The translations under genes were made by a program, and so were the position numbers. Positions 1 to 7,126 of a DNA stretch of 7,260 nucleotides are shown one piece after another (position 1 is the stretch's first letter; every line of letters starts with the position of its first letter). Source of the DNA: an uncultured Odoribacter sp. (GTDB lineage Bacteria > Bacteroidota > Bacteroidia > Bacteroidales > Marinifilaceae); assembly GCA_905204385.1 (NCBI GenBank), contig CAJKZL010000144.1:1-7260 (forward strand), read 5' to 3'. The notes beneath the pieces are model-generated. The model saw only the letters and a list, made by a program, of their open reading frames with translations. It made no database searches and was not told the DNA's origin.

Positions 1-361
1 CGGCGGTACCTGTATGACTGTCGCTGCCGACAATCAGCAAGCCGCTTTTCAGATATGCCGTCACCACCTGATGACAAATACCCCGGTCACAATCGAAAAA
101 ATGTTCTACCTGCTGATCCTGCATAAAGTGATGTATAGAATTATAATCCCGGACCAGTTCTTCGGTAGTACCTGTCATCTTACGATCCAGGACAACCACC
201 AACCTTTCAGGATATAATACTTTCTTTCCTCCGTTTTGCTCGAATATTTTTTTTATTCTGGCAGAATTATCATGACTCAGAACCAAATCGGGTTCTCTGA
301 CAACAATGCTTCCCGCAGGCGCATTCAATAACTTTTCAACAAATGTCTTACCGGTTTTCAT
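1..361 (-). CDS. Aconitase / 3-isopropylmalate dehydratase large-subunit family protein, N-terminal part (runs off left edge)
   Basis: This is a partial gene: 120 codons from an ATG at 361-359 read without a stop to the window edge. Seen: the start region MKTGKTFVEKLL, then PDLVLSHDNSARIKKIFEQ (residues 24-42), RGICHQV (93-99) and LLIVGSDSHTGT (108-119). These follow, in order, the conserved N-terminal blocks of the LeuC/homoaconitase/aconitase superfamily; the GSDSHT block is characteristic. The iron-sulfur-binding cysteines of the family lie further C-terminal and are outside the window. Members are cytoplasmic [4Fe-4S] hydro-lyases that isomerise hydroxy-acids (leucine synthesis, TCA cycle and relatives). 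Which substrate applies cannot be told from this fragment. One oddity: where most members have Asp-His (for example LDH or MDH), residues 59-60 are Asp-Arg (VLDRKMTG), so a residue equivalent to an aconitase active-site His may be replaced. No Shine-Dalgarno sequence is evident. The ATG was chosen because it directly precedes the family's usual start. Confidence 0.85.
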   Translation of the reverse strand, partial: MKTGKTFVEKLLNAPAGSIVVREPDLVLSHDNSARIKKIFEQNGGKKVLYPERLVVVLDRKMTGTTEELVRDYNSIHHFMQDQQVEHFFDCDRGICHQVVTAYLKSGLLIVGSDSHTGTA

Positions 362-384
362 ATTCTATAGCTTAAACAGATGTC

Positions 385-392
385 CTAATATA
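385..392 (-). promoter_or_regulatory. Weak -7 box candidate for the aconitase-family gene
   Basis: On the minus strand this reads TATATTAG, one mismatch from the Bacteroides -7 consensus TAnnTTTG, about 24 bases before the start codon. No convincing -33 TTTG lies at the expected distance, so the call is tentative. Confidence 0.25.
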
Positions 393-400
393 CCAACTTT

Positions 401-468
401 TGTCGATATTCGAATAAAACGGCACTTTTTTTTTAACAAATAAGAATAAAACGCATCCTCTGTCGATA
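401..468. repeat. Two nested pairs of short direct repeats upstream of the aconitase-family gene
   Basis: GAATAAAACG occurs at 412-421 and 444-453, with starts 32 bases apart, close to three helical turns. TGTCGATA occurs outside this pair at 401-408 and 461-468. All copies are exact. They lie in the short intergenic stretch between the terminator of the lipoprotein gene and the start of the aconitase-family gene, in the position expected for an operator. Binding by a regulator is an inference; chance repetition in AT-rich DNA is possible. Confidence 0.4.
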
Positions 469-475
469 AACCCAT

Positions 476-545
476 AAAAAAACTTCCGGTCGACGCTTTT
501 AACAGGTTATCATTTTTTTCCCTCTAAAAACATCCGACCGGAAGT
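476..545 (-). terminator. Rho-independent terminator of the C25-like lipoprotein gene, with a long two-part stem
   Basis: A perfect 11-bp inverted repeat, ACTTCCGGTCG at 482-492 and its complement at 535-545, is followed on the minus strand by a run of seven T (482-476). Inside it, 495-506 and 520-531 pair over about 12 bp with some G-U pairs and one mismatch, leaving a 13-nt loop. The whole structure is therefore a stem of roughly 23 bp. It starts 47 bases past the stop codon of the lipoprotein gene and points in the same direction, which identifies the gene it serves. Confidence 0.85.
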
Positions 546-591
546 CCGCTATATGCTAAACGATATACGTTAAGCCTGAATCGTTAAATCT

Positions 592-2112
592 CTATTCCAC
601 ATCCAATTCGATCACATAGGTTTTCCCTGGTTCAAAATCTGCATTATATACCAACAGGAAATTTTCATCCACAGCCACTTTCCAATTTTGTCCTGCAGCT
701 AAACGAGGATTATTCAAGCGTTCCGGGAAGAAATAGCTGAACGGTAAATCCAAAACGTGTTCCTCTTTAAAATGCCCCCCTTTCATCCGTTCAAGGCTGA
801 AATTGTCTTTTGTAGTAACGGTTACGATGCATTTCTTTCCCTTCACTTCGGAAGTTACCGTAAAATCGTTCTCCTGAGGAATTTCCTGCAGACGCACATT
901 CCATTTCGGATCTCCATAATAGGCCAGAACATCTCTGTCGTGTAGAAATCCCACCTGATCGGTCGAGGGATTCAAGCCGGTAGAGTCTTTAATCAACTGG
1001 GGAGCCACCATAAACTCATTCCGTTCATCATAGGGATAGGCTAAGGTTGTCAGTTTAGGATTCCTTTCGTTCAGTTGGTACATCATATCTTGCTGATTGA
1101 GATAAAAAGCTTCGGCGGTCGTATAACGCCCCGGGGTCGTAAGCCAGTATTTCAATCCTCCCCAACCATTCCTACCATGCCAGGTGGTTACCACATATCC
1201 TACCATAGTTGCCGCATTGGCACTGTTCATCCAGGCAACGGCCATGCTTTCTTTCGTGCCGTTAACATTGGCGATCATGCAATTTCCGATGGGCAAATAC
1301 ACTTTCCGTTTACCGCTTTCCTTAAGATTTTGCGGATTATCCGGAAAATCCATATACAAAATTCCATTTTTAGCTTTGACGTTACCCAACGAGAAGGGCA
1401 TTTCCAGGTTCCGCTCGGTAGCATGCGCTGCAGTGACTACCAAATCCGGATCATACTGCTCATAAATATTATAAAATGTCTGCATGGCATCTTCGGACCT
1501 TACTCTTTCGACCATTCCTTTTTTAATATTACCGTCAGCAGTACGAACATATCCTTCTACCGGCACTAAGGGAAGCATAAAAGTCACGATCGTATCCTGA
1601 GCCGATTTCTTTTCTCCCCATAATCCCTGAGTATGGTCGTCCAACCAGGCATAACGATCGAACCATTTCCCACTGTTCAATTCCATAATCGTAGCAACAG
1701 CATCCTTTACCACTAATGGTTCCGTGCTGTTATCCACCATCTTCATCGCTGCCGCTGCATCATACCCGGTTATAATGCCCCATAAAAAATCAGCATAGAT
1801 ATCGTCGTCCACCTGCCGACTGATCCGGTTGAGATGAATGACATAATCCCGGTTCAAATTTTCGGGCTTCTCCACTACCGCAACATAACGCGGTTTAATT
1901 TTCTTCAATTGCGGCATAACTTCGTCGATCCCTTCCTGATAAGAGATCAGAACGGCCTGATGTTTCGATTTTAAAGACTCTGCAACTTTATTCCAGTCTG
2001 CATCGTCCATAACGCCTTTTCCGGCTATCACCACATAATCGTTTACCTGAGAAGTGGCCTGACACCCCACTAAGAGCAGAAACACACCCCAAATTAAATT
2101 GCTCACCTTCAT
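592..2112 (-). CDS. Lipoprotein with gingipain-like (peptidase family C25, clan CD) catalytic domain
   Basis: This is a 506-residue protein. Residues 1-17 form a lipoprotein signal with lipobox LLVGC, so lipidation at Cys17 and an envelope or surface location are expected. Residues 93-124 contain DDDIYADFLWGIITGYDAA. Residues 225-233 contain VVTAAHATE (His230), residues 272-279 YLPIGNCM (Cys278), and residues 394-408 VLAYYGDPKWNVRL. A His after a hydrophobic strand, then a Cys after the next one, then a YGDP block near the domain end is the order seen in caspase-fold gingipain-type proteases, so His230/Cys278 is the proposed dyad. The remaining 90 or so C-terminal residues look like a beta-rich accessory domain. 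I recall similar hypothetical proteins in Planctomycetes and Verrucomicrobia, but no function is known to me. Proteolytic activity and specificity are inferences; a non-catalytic relative is possible. The gene is monocistronic, with its own promoter and terminator, and it ends in TAG. Confidence 0.8.
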   Translation of the reverse strand: MKVSNLIWGVFLLLVGCQATSQVNDYVVIAGKGVMDDADWNKVAESLKSKHQAVLISYQEGIDEVMPQLKKIKPRYVAVVEKPENLNRDYVIHLNRISRQVDDDIYADFLWGIITGYDAAAAMKMVDNSTEPLVVKDAVATIMELNSGKWFDRYAWLDDHTQGLWGEKKSAQDTIVTFMLPLVPVEGYVRTADGNIKKGMVERVRSEDAMQTFYNIYEQYDPDLVVTAAHATERNLEMPFSLGNVKAKNGILYMDFPDNPQNLKESGKRKVYLPIGNCMIANVNGTKESMAVAWMNSANAATMVGYVVTTWHGRNGWGGLKYWLTTPGRYTTAEAFYLNQQDMMYQLNERNPKLTTLAYPYDERNEFMVAPQLIKDSTGLNPSTDQVGFLHDRDVLAYYGDPKWNVRLQEIPQENDFTVTSEVKGKKCIVTVTTKDNFSLERMKGGHFKEEHVLDLPFSYFFPERLNNPRLAAGQNWKVAVDENFLLVYNADFEPGKTYVIELDVE

Positions 2113-2149
2113 GCTTTATCGTTTAAATTAAAAATATTTTTAACATCTT

Positions 2150-2178
2150 CAAATATAGTGAATAATTGAAATCCGAAA
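2150..2178 (-). promoter_or_regulatory. Bacteroides-type promoter of the C25-like lipoprotein gene
   Basis: The -7 box at 2150-2157 reads TATATTTG on the minus strand, a perfect match to TAnnTTTG. A TTTC at 2178-2175, 17 bases upstream, is a one-mismatch -33 box. The start codon is 37 bases downstream, giving a short AT-rich leader without a Shine-Dalgarno sequence. Confidence 0.65.
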
Positions 2179-2193
2179 ACGGTTCCGACAAAT

Positions 2194-2247
2194 AAAAATT
2201 CCGGAGCGGATGTTTTTATATCTTTTCCTACATCTACTCCGGAATTT
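2194..2247 (-). terminator. Rho-independent terminator of the ABC-F gene
   Basis: Arms 2231-2247 and 2196-2212 pair over 17 positions (11 perfect pairs containing TTCCGGAG, then one wobble and one mismatch, then four pairs) around an 18-nt loop. On the minus strand the stem is followed by TTTTTATTTG. It begins about 19 bases after the ABC-F stop codon and lies just upstream of the next gene's promoter, so it insulates the two transcription units. Confidence 0.85.
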
Positions 2248-2265
2248 ACCCGTCCGATAATTTTT

Positions 2266-3891
<1,626 letters not shown>

Positions 3892-3936
3892 TTAATACTG
3901 ATAATCAACGATTTTACTTCTTCACTAAAACGTCTG

Positions 3937-3967
3937 CAAAAATACACTTTTATTTCTGAATCTCCAA
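3937..3967 (-). promoter_or_regulatory. Bacteroides-type promoter of the ABC-F gene
   Basis: The -7 box at 3937-3944 reads TATTTTTG on the minus strand (perfect TAnnTTTG). TTG at 3967-3965, 20 bases upstream, is the -33 candidate and lies just before the LytTR stop codon region. The start codon is about 57 bases downstream of the -7 box. Confidence 0.6.
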
Positions 3968-3969
3968 TC

Positions 3970-4494
3970 TTACCACTTCACATTCCCTAAAATGTTTAAA
4001 CGCCCCACCACATACCGTTTATGTTGCTTGCTGACAGGAATTTGGTTTTTCCCAATACATAAGGTATTTCCTATAAACGAATCCACAAAATCGATATTTA
4101 CAATATAAGAACGGTGTACCCGTACAAACAAGCGTGAAGGCAAATGGGCCGACAATTCACGCAAATTAAAAGATAGCATCAATTTTGGCGCGCATTCCAG
4201 ATTCAGGCAACTATAACTCCCCGATGCTTCTATCCAACGAATATCCTTAAATTCAATTTTCCGGAAATAATCCTTATCTTTTACAAAAACAGAAGTAGCC
4301 TTGCTCTGTACTTCGATTTCCAGTAAAGGTTCCGGCAATACAGCATCTAAAGTACTCTCGTCCCATCCCGCTTTGTCATCTGCCAGTTTTTCCTCCGGAA
4401 TTACCGGTAGTTGTCTGATCTCTTCATATAATCGCTCGGAGATTCTGATCGGAAACAATCTTTCCTCTTTTTTAATAAACACGTACTTTTCCAT
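3970..4494 (-). CDS. Stand-alone LytTR-domain DNA-binding regulator
   Basis: This is a 174-residue protein. The C-terminal part, about residues 65-168, is a LytTR DNA-binding domain: FVKDKDYFRKIEFKDIRWIE (70-89) followed by SGSY, the FNLRELSAHLP block (109-119), FVRVHRSYIVN (123-133) and IPVSKQHK (152-159), the standard order for this family. LytTR domains bind promoter DNA, often as the output half of two-component regulators. Here there is no receiver domain. The first 60 or so residues are short and charged (ERLFPIRISERLYEEIR) and resemble nothing I can name, so the input signal is unknown; there are no membrane segments. It is divergent from the STAS gene, sharing a 244-base intergenic region, which makes that region the obvious candidate target besides its own promoter. 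It is followed on the same strand by the ABC-F gene with no visible terminator between them, so readthrough is possible. Confidence 0.9.
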   Translation of the reverse strand: MEKYVFIKKEERLFPIRISERLYEEIRQLPVIPEEKLADDKAGWDESTLDAVLPEPLLEIEVQSKATSVFVKDKDYFRKIEFKDIRWIEASGSYSCLNLECAPKLMLSFNLRELSAHLPSRLFVRVHRSYIVNIDFVDSFIGNTLCIGKNQIPVSKQHKRYVVGRLNILGNVKW

Positions 4495-4522
4495 AACACA
4501 AATATTAAATACTTATAATACA

Positions 4523-4554
4523 GAAATATATGTGTTAATAAAATCCTGAACAAA
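4523..4554 (-). promoter_or_regulatory. Bacteroides-type promoter of the LytTR gene
   Basis: On the minus strand TTTG (4554-4551) is followed after exactly 20 bases by TATATTTC (4530-4523), one mismatch from TAnnTTTG. The start codon is 28 bases further on. The -33 box sits inside the inverted repeat at 4550-4584. Confidence 0.5.
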
Positions 4555-4592
4555 CAAAGTTTATAATTAGACAAATTTGTTTGTGAACAAAG
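4550..4592. repeat. Overlapping ACAAA/TTTGT dyads at the -33 box of the LytTR promoter
   Basis: Three exact dyads share bases: ACAAACAAA (4550-4558) with TTTGTTTGT (4576-4584); the 10-base palindrome ACAAATTTGT (4571-4580); and TTTGTT (4576-4581) with AACAAA (4586-4591). The cluster covers the -33 box of the LytTR promoter, a typical place for a repressor or autoregulatory site. It does not obviously match the LytTR direct-repeat consensus known from other systems, so the binding protein is unidentified. Confidence 0.45.
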
Positions 4593-4659
4593 TAATACAG
4601 AAATAATCCGTTCAATTTCCAGGATGAAGTTACTCATGCTATTTTATTTTATCCCTGCA

Positions 4660-4697
4660 AACAGCATGAACAGTTTCAAAAAATAGATGCTGTTCAT
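4660..4697. repeat. Inverted repeat with two alternative pairings upstream of the STAS gene
   Basis: Left segment 4660-4673 reads AACAGCATGAACAG and right segment 4687-4697 reads ATGCTGTTCAT. AACAGCAT (4660-4667) pairs with ATGCTGTT (4687-4694). ATGAACAG (4666-4673) pairs with CTGTTCAT (4690-4697). Both pairings are perfect over 8 bp but mutually exclusive. It ends 41 bases before the STAS start codon, so it is either a protein-binding operator or part of the 5' leader. No clear TAnnTTTG box was found for the STAS gene. Confidence 0.4.
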
Positions 4698-4738
4698 TCG
4701 ATTAATTTACAAAAATTTGTGCTAAAAAAAAGAACCCG

Positions 4739-5575
4739 ATGAATAAAACATTAACCATTAACATCTCAACGGAAAAAGACCGGGTGATTCTCAATCTTTC
4801 CGGTCGCCTCGATACTCTAGGTGCGCGTGAACTCGACACAACTATTCAACATTTATGCGGTTATCCTGATTTAAACCTGATTTTAAACATGAAGGACATT
4901 ATTTTCCTAAGAAGTGCCGGAATTCGTTTATTGATCAAATATATAAAGCAATGTGAACAGTCCGGAAAGCAGTTCAAGCTGACCGACGTTTCTCCTCAGG
5001 CAGCCGATGTTTTGAAAATGGTCGGTTTAGAACAACTGCTTCCGGATAAAATACAAAATACAGCCCAAGACGGCCTGATCGAATCGGTTAACGCCCATAT
5101 TCATTTCCAATTGCACCAACTGCATGAGGAACCCGCAAATTTGATTTCTCATTCGCCGAACTCAAAAATACATCCTTTTCCTTTACAAGCTTATGATCTG
5201 CTTATCGGAAGAGATCGAGCGGGGTATGAATTTTTTAGTTGGAACAATCGTATCGTTTCTGAAAACCAGGAGGTGTTCATGCCTGCTTATTGTATCGGTA
5301 CCCACGGCTCTCCTTCTCACTTGATCTCTTTTGCTCCGGACGCCACAGAGGACATGCCCCTTACAACTCTGCTCAAAAACCTATTTCGTCTCAGCAATTC
5401 CCGGATAGCCGGACTACTTCTCAGGATCGACAGTGCAAGATTAGTGGGCTTATACAAGGACAACGAACAATCGATGCTGACCACCTCTCCGGTATATACT
5501 CCGCACTCTCTTTGGATCGCAGGGATTATCCAATCCACTATTTTTCCGGAGACTTCACAATTTACGAGTCTATAG
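4739..5575 (+). CDS. STAS-domain (anti-anti-sigma type) protein fused to a larger C-terminal domain; cut short by an in-frame TAG
   Basis: This is 278 residues as it stands. Residues 1-105 form a STAS domain of the SpoIIAA/RsbV/antagonist type: VILNLSGRLDT (16-26), LNLILNMKDIIFLRSAGIRL (45-64) and FKLTDVSPQAADVLKMVGLE (79-98). Ser59 in RSAG is at the position of the serine phosphorylated by RsbW/SpoIIAB-type kinases; the Asp that often precedes it is Arg here. From about residue 150 a separate domain begins with DLLIGRDRAGYEFFSW and continues through LVGLYKDNEQSMLTTSPVY (235-253). I recall this arrangement from STAS proteins of unknown function, in which the second domain ends with GHxHAA and LHLLNDDR motifs. 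Those motifs are present here, but only after the TAG. The expected full product is therefore 351 residues and this gene ends about 72 residues early. The start codon follows an A-rich stretch (AAAAAAAAGAA) in place of a strong Shine-Dalgarno site. It is the first gene of a likely two-gene unit with the ABC-like gene. Confidence 0.8.
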   Translation: MNKTLTINISTEKDRVILNLSGRLDTLGARELDTTIQHLCGYPDLNLILNMKDIIFLRSAGIRLLIKYIKQCEQSGKQFKLTDVSPQAADVLKMVGLEQLLPDKIQNTAQDGLIESVNAHIHFQLHQLHEEPANLISHSPNSKIHPFPLQAYDLLIGRDRAGYEFFSWNNRIVSENQEVFMPAYCIGTHGSPSHLISFAPDATEDMPLTTLLKNLFRLSNSRIAGLLLRIDSARLVGLYKDNEQSMLTTSPVYTPHSLWIAGIIQSTIFPETSQFTSL

Positions 5576-5794
5576 TCTCCGGACGGAAGCCTATCCGGCC
5601 ATCTGCATGCAGCACTTTATGCCGAAGGAGAAGAACTCCCCCCACTAAAGGACACTCACGAGCAGTTGGAACAATTTCCGTCAACCCAAGCCACACCTAC
5701 TGTCCTGCACTTACTTTACGACGACCGCCCGACTGAAGGCTGTGGTGAAAGCCGCGTCGGCAAAGGAAGTGCATGGATCATTAAGGTCCGATAG
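5576..5794 (+). pseudogene. Severed C-terminal end of the STAS fusion protein, in frame after the amber codon
   Basis: Reading on in the same frame after TAG (5573-5575) gives 72 sense codons to a second TAG at 5792-5794. They encode SPDGSLSGHLHAALYAEG, then VLHLLYDDRP, and finally GESRVGKGSAWIIKVR. These are the terminal motifs (GHxHAA, LHLLxDDR, GES) I associate with the second domain of STAS fusion proteins, so the segment is the natural end of the gene and not random sequence. There is no in-frame ATG, so separate translation is unlikely. The interruption is a single codon with no frame change; a C-to-T change of CAG would produce it. Confidence 0.7.
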
Positions 5795-5837
5795 CTGAAT
5801 ATAACAAAATATATCATTACTTTAAAATCAACCTCTT

Positions 5838-6596
5838 ATGAATAAATTAAAAATCACAAACGGATATTGCCAACTCCAACCGGAAAGTCAAAATCCCTAT
5901 AGACTCTTACAGAATATCGATCTGCAAATCAGACACAGAGAAATCACCGCATTTCTACAACTTCAGGGCACCGGAGCAATGGTGATGATGGATGAGCTAC
6001 ATCGAAATAAAGAAATGAATCCAGGTACAATCCAATATGTTGTCCCTTCCAGGATTCTTCCGGAAGAGAAAGAACTCTGTGTAATTCATTATCTCATCAA
6101 AAAGCAGTATGATCATTTTGGCCTCGATGCCTTTGTATATAAAGCTTTGTACGAAAAAAAATTAAGAAAAGCTTTTTACGAATTACATTCCGGTCTGGAA
6201 AATTTTTCTCAAAAAAAAATCAGGGAATTATCTCCCGACGAAGCTTTATTATTAACCGTCCTACCTGCTTTGCTGAAACATCCGCACATTTTACTTCTGG
6301 ATTGCATCACGACTTGCATACCGGAAGGTCTCCTGAACGGATTGTTGAAATCTCTCTCCTCCTTAGTCGCATTAACGGAAACAAGCCTCATATTCTCCAC
6401 CCGGTCTCCTCAGCTTGCTTTTTACTTTTCTGACCGTATTTTCATCTTTGACCATGAAAAAATGATTCGGGAAATAGAGAATTCAGAAAGGCATCCTTCT
6501 ATTTTGACGGAACTCTTCCAGATGTATGAAGCCCACCGCTACACACCGGCAATTTCTCCGGAAGCAGTAAAGCTCCTTAACGATCAGCAGATATAA
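5838..6596 (+). CDS. ABC-ATPase-like protein with degenerate nucleotide-binding motifs
   Basis: This is a 252-residue protein with the size and element order of a single ABC transporter ATPase. LLQNIDLQIRHREITAFLQL (23-42) matches the strand leading to Walker A, but the P-loop reads QGTGAMVMM (43-51) with no GKS/T. IQYVVPSRILPEE (65-77) sits where the Q-loop should be. The signature position reads LSPDEALLLT (131-140) for LSGGQ. Walker B reads ILLLDCITTCIPEGLL (151-166), keeping the Asp but not the catalytic Glu. The H-loop reads IFSTRSPQLA (185-194) with no His. ATP hydrolysis, and probably ATP binding, should be lost, but the frame is intact over its whole length, so the fold seems to be kept under selection. 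It lies 43 bases after the full-length STAS frame on the same strand and probably shares its transcript. No permease or substrate-binding protein is nearby, so a scaffolding or regulatory role in the STAS/RsbW cluster is inferred. No Shine-Dalgarno site is evident. Confidence 0.75.
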   Translation: MNKLKITNGYCQLQPESQNPYRLLQNIDLQIRHREITAFLQLQGTGAMVMMDELHRNKEMNPGTIQYVVPSRILPEEKELCVIHYLIKKQYDHFGLDAFVYKALYEKKLRKAFYELHSGLENFSQKKIRELSPDEALLLTVLPALLKHPHILLLDCITTCIPEGLLNGLLKSLSSLVALTETSLIFSTRSPQLAFYFSDRIFIFDHEKMIREIENSERHPSILTELFQMYEAHRYTPAISPEAVKLLNDQQI

Positions 6597-6603
6597 ATCC
6601 GGC

Positions 6604-6662
6604 CAGGTTAGCGGAAAAAGCTTATACCCCAATCGAAAAAGGAAATAAGCACCGCTAACCTG
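6604..6662. terminator. Hairpin between convergent genes, possible bidirectional terminator without U-tract
   Basis: CAGGTTAGCGG (6604-6614) is exactly complementary to 6652-6662. Inside it, GCTTAT (6620-6625) pairs with ATAAGC (6645-6650), so the loop folds further. It lies 8 bases after the stop of the ABC-like gene and 24 bases after the stop of the convergent kinase gene. Neither side has a T-run directly after the stem, so efficient intrinsic termination is uncertain. It could instead block readthrough by structure or stabilise both 3' ends. Confidence 0.5.
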
Positions 6663-6685
6663 TATATCTGCAAAAGTAAGCGCAA

Positions 6686-7111
6686 TTATGTAAAAGCAAT
6701 GGTTTTCAGGGCCATTTCCATTCTCAGCACATTCTTTCCATCTTCACGTTTATATTCGATTCGATCCATCAACTGACGGATTAAAAAAATACCGAGTCCC
6801 CCAATTTTACGTTCTTCGATCGGCACCTTTAAGTCGGGATCGGGCCGGGCAGTAGGATCGAAAGGCATGCCGCCATCTTGCAAAAAAATTTCTAATCTTT
6901 CGGTTTTCTTATAGATGGAAAGTTCTATCGGTTTCCCGCTTTCCCCCGGATAAGCATAAAAAATAGCATTAGAAACTGCTTCTTCCAAGGCAAGATGCAA
7001 ATGTTGCATGACTCTATCCTCCAGTTGCCAGTCAACCCTACAACTTTCCAAAAATTCTTCCAACAGTGTCAATTGACTCATGTCATTTTCCAATATTATT
7101 TCCTTCCACAT
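6686..7111 (-). CDS. RsbW/SpoIIAB-type GHKL serine kinase / anti-sigma regulatory factor
   Basis: This is a 141-residue protein consisting of a single HATPase_c_2 domain, the normal length for the family. The N-box is HLHLALEEAVSNAIFYAYP (37-55), with Glu43 and Asn48 in the positions of the catalytic base and the Mg-coordinating Asn. The G1 box is LQDGGMPFDP (77-86), with Asp79 contacting adenine. The G2 box is IGGLGIFLIRQL (103-114). All nucleotide-binding residues look intact. Such proteins sequester a sigma factor or other target and phosphorylate a STAS antagonist, so the STAS protein encoded nearby, which has a target-like Ser59, is the natural partner. No sigma factor or PP2C phosphatase lies within the window. 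The gene begins 15 bases after the stop of an upstream gene on the same strand, so it is probably the last gene of an operon extending off the right edge. The start was set at the ATG giving the family-typical N-terminus. Confidence 0.92.
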   Translation of the reverse strand: MWKEIILENDMSQLTLLEEFLESCRVDWQLEDRVMQHLHLALEEAVSNAIFYAYPGESGKPIELSIYKKTERLEIFLQDGGMPFDPTARPDPDLKVPIEERKIGGLGIFLIRQLMDRIEYKREDGKNVLRMEMALKTIAFT

Positions 7112-7126
7112 CGTTTTTTTGCTAAA

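Noticed and set aside
14..217. Plus-strand frame of 67 codons
   Set aside because: It lies fully antisense to the aconitase-family gene, whose conserved motifs settle the coding strand.
592..594. TAG reassignment to an amino acid (as in some gut phages) to explain the STAS amber codon
   Set aside because: The lipoprotein gene itself ends in TAG, followed soon after by its terminator, and nothing in the window looks like phage.
1075..1569. Plus-strand frames of up to 164 codons inside the lipoprotein gene
   Set aside because: They are antisense shadows of a clearly coding 506-codon frame with lipobox and catalytic-type motifs; their translations show no domain.
4401..4637. Minus-strand frame of 78 codons starting upstream of the LytTR gene
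   Set aside because: It overlaps the LytTR N-terminus in another frame and spans its promoter; the translation is low-complexity and hydrophobic without a recognisable signal.
4495..4738. Small RNA or riboswitch in the divergent intergenic region
   Set aside because: Only short AT-rich dyads are present; no known riboswitch core or strong terminator was recognised.
5290..5736. Plus-strand frame of 148 codons across the amber codon, considered as a frameshifted continuation of the STAS gene
   Set aside because: The conserved C-terminal motifs lie in the original frame after the TAG, so no frameshift is needed; this frame has no recognisable motifs.
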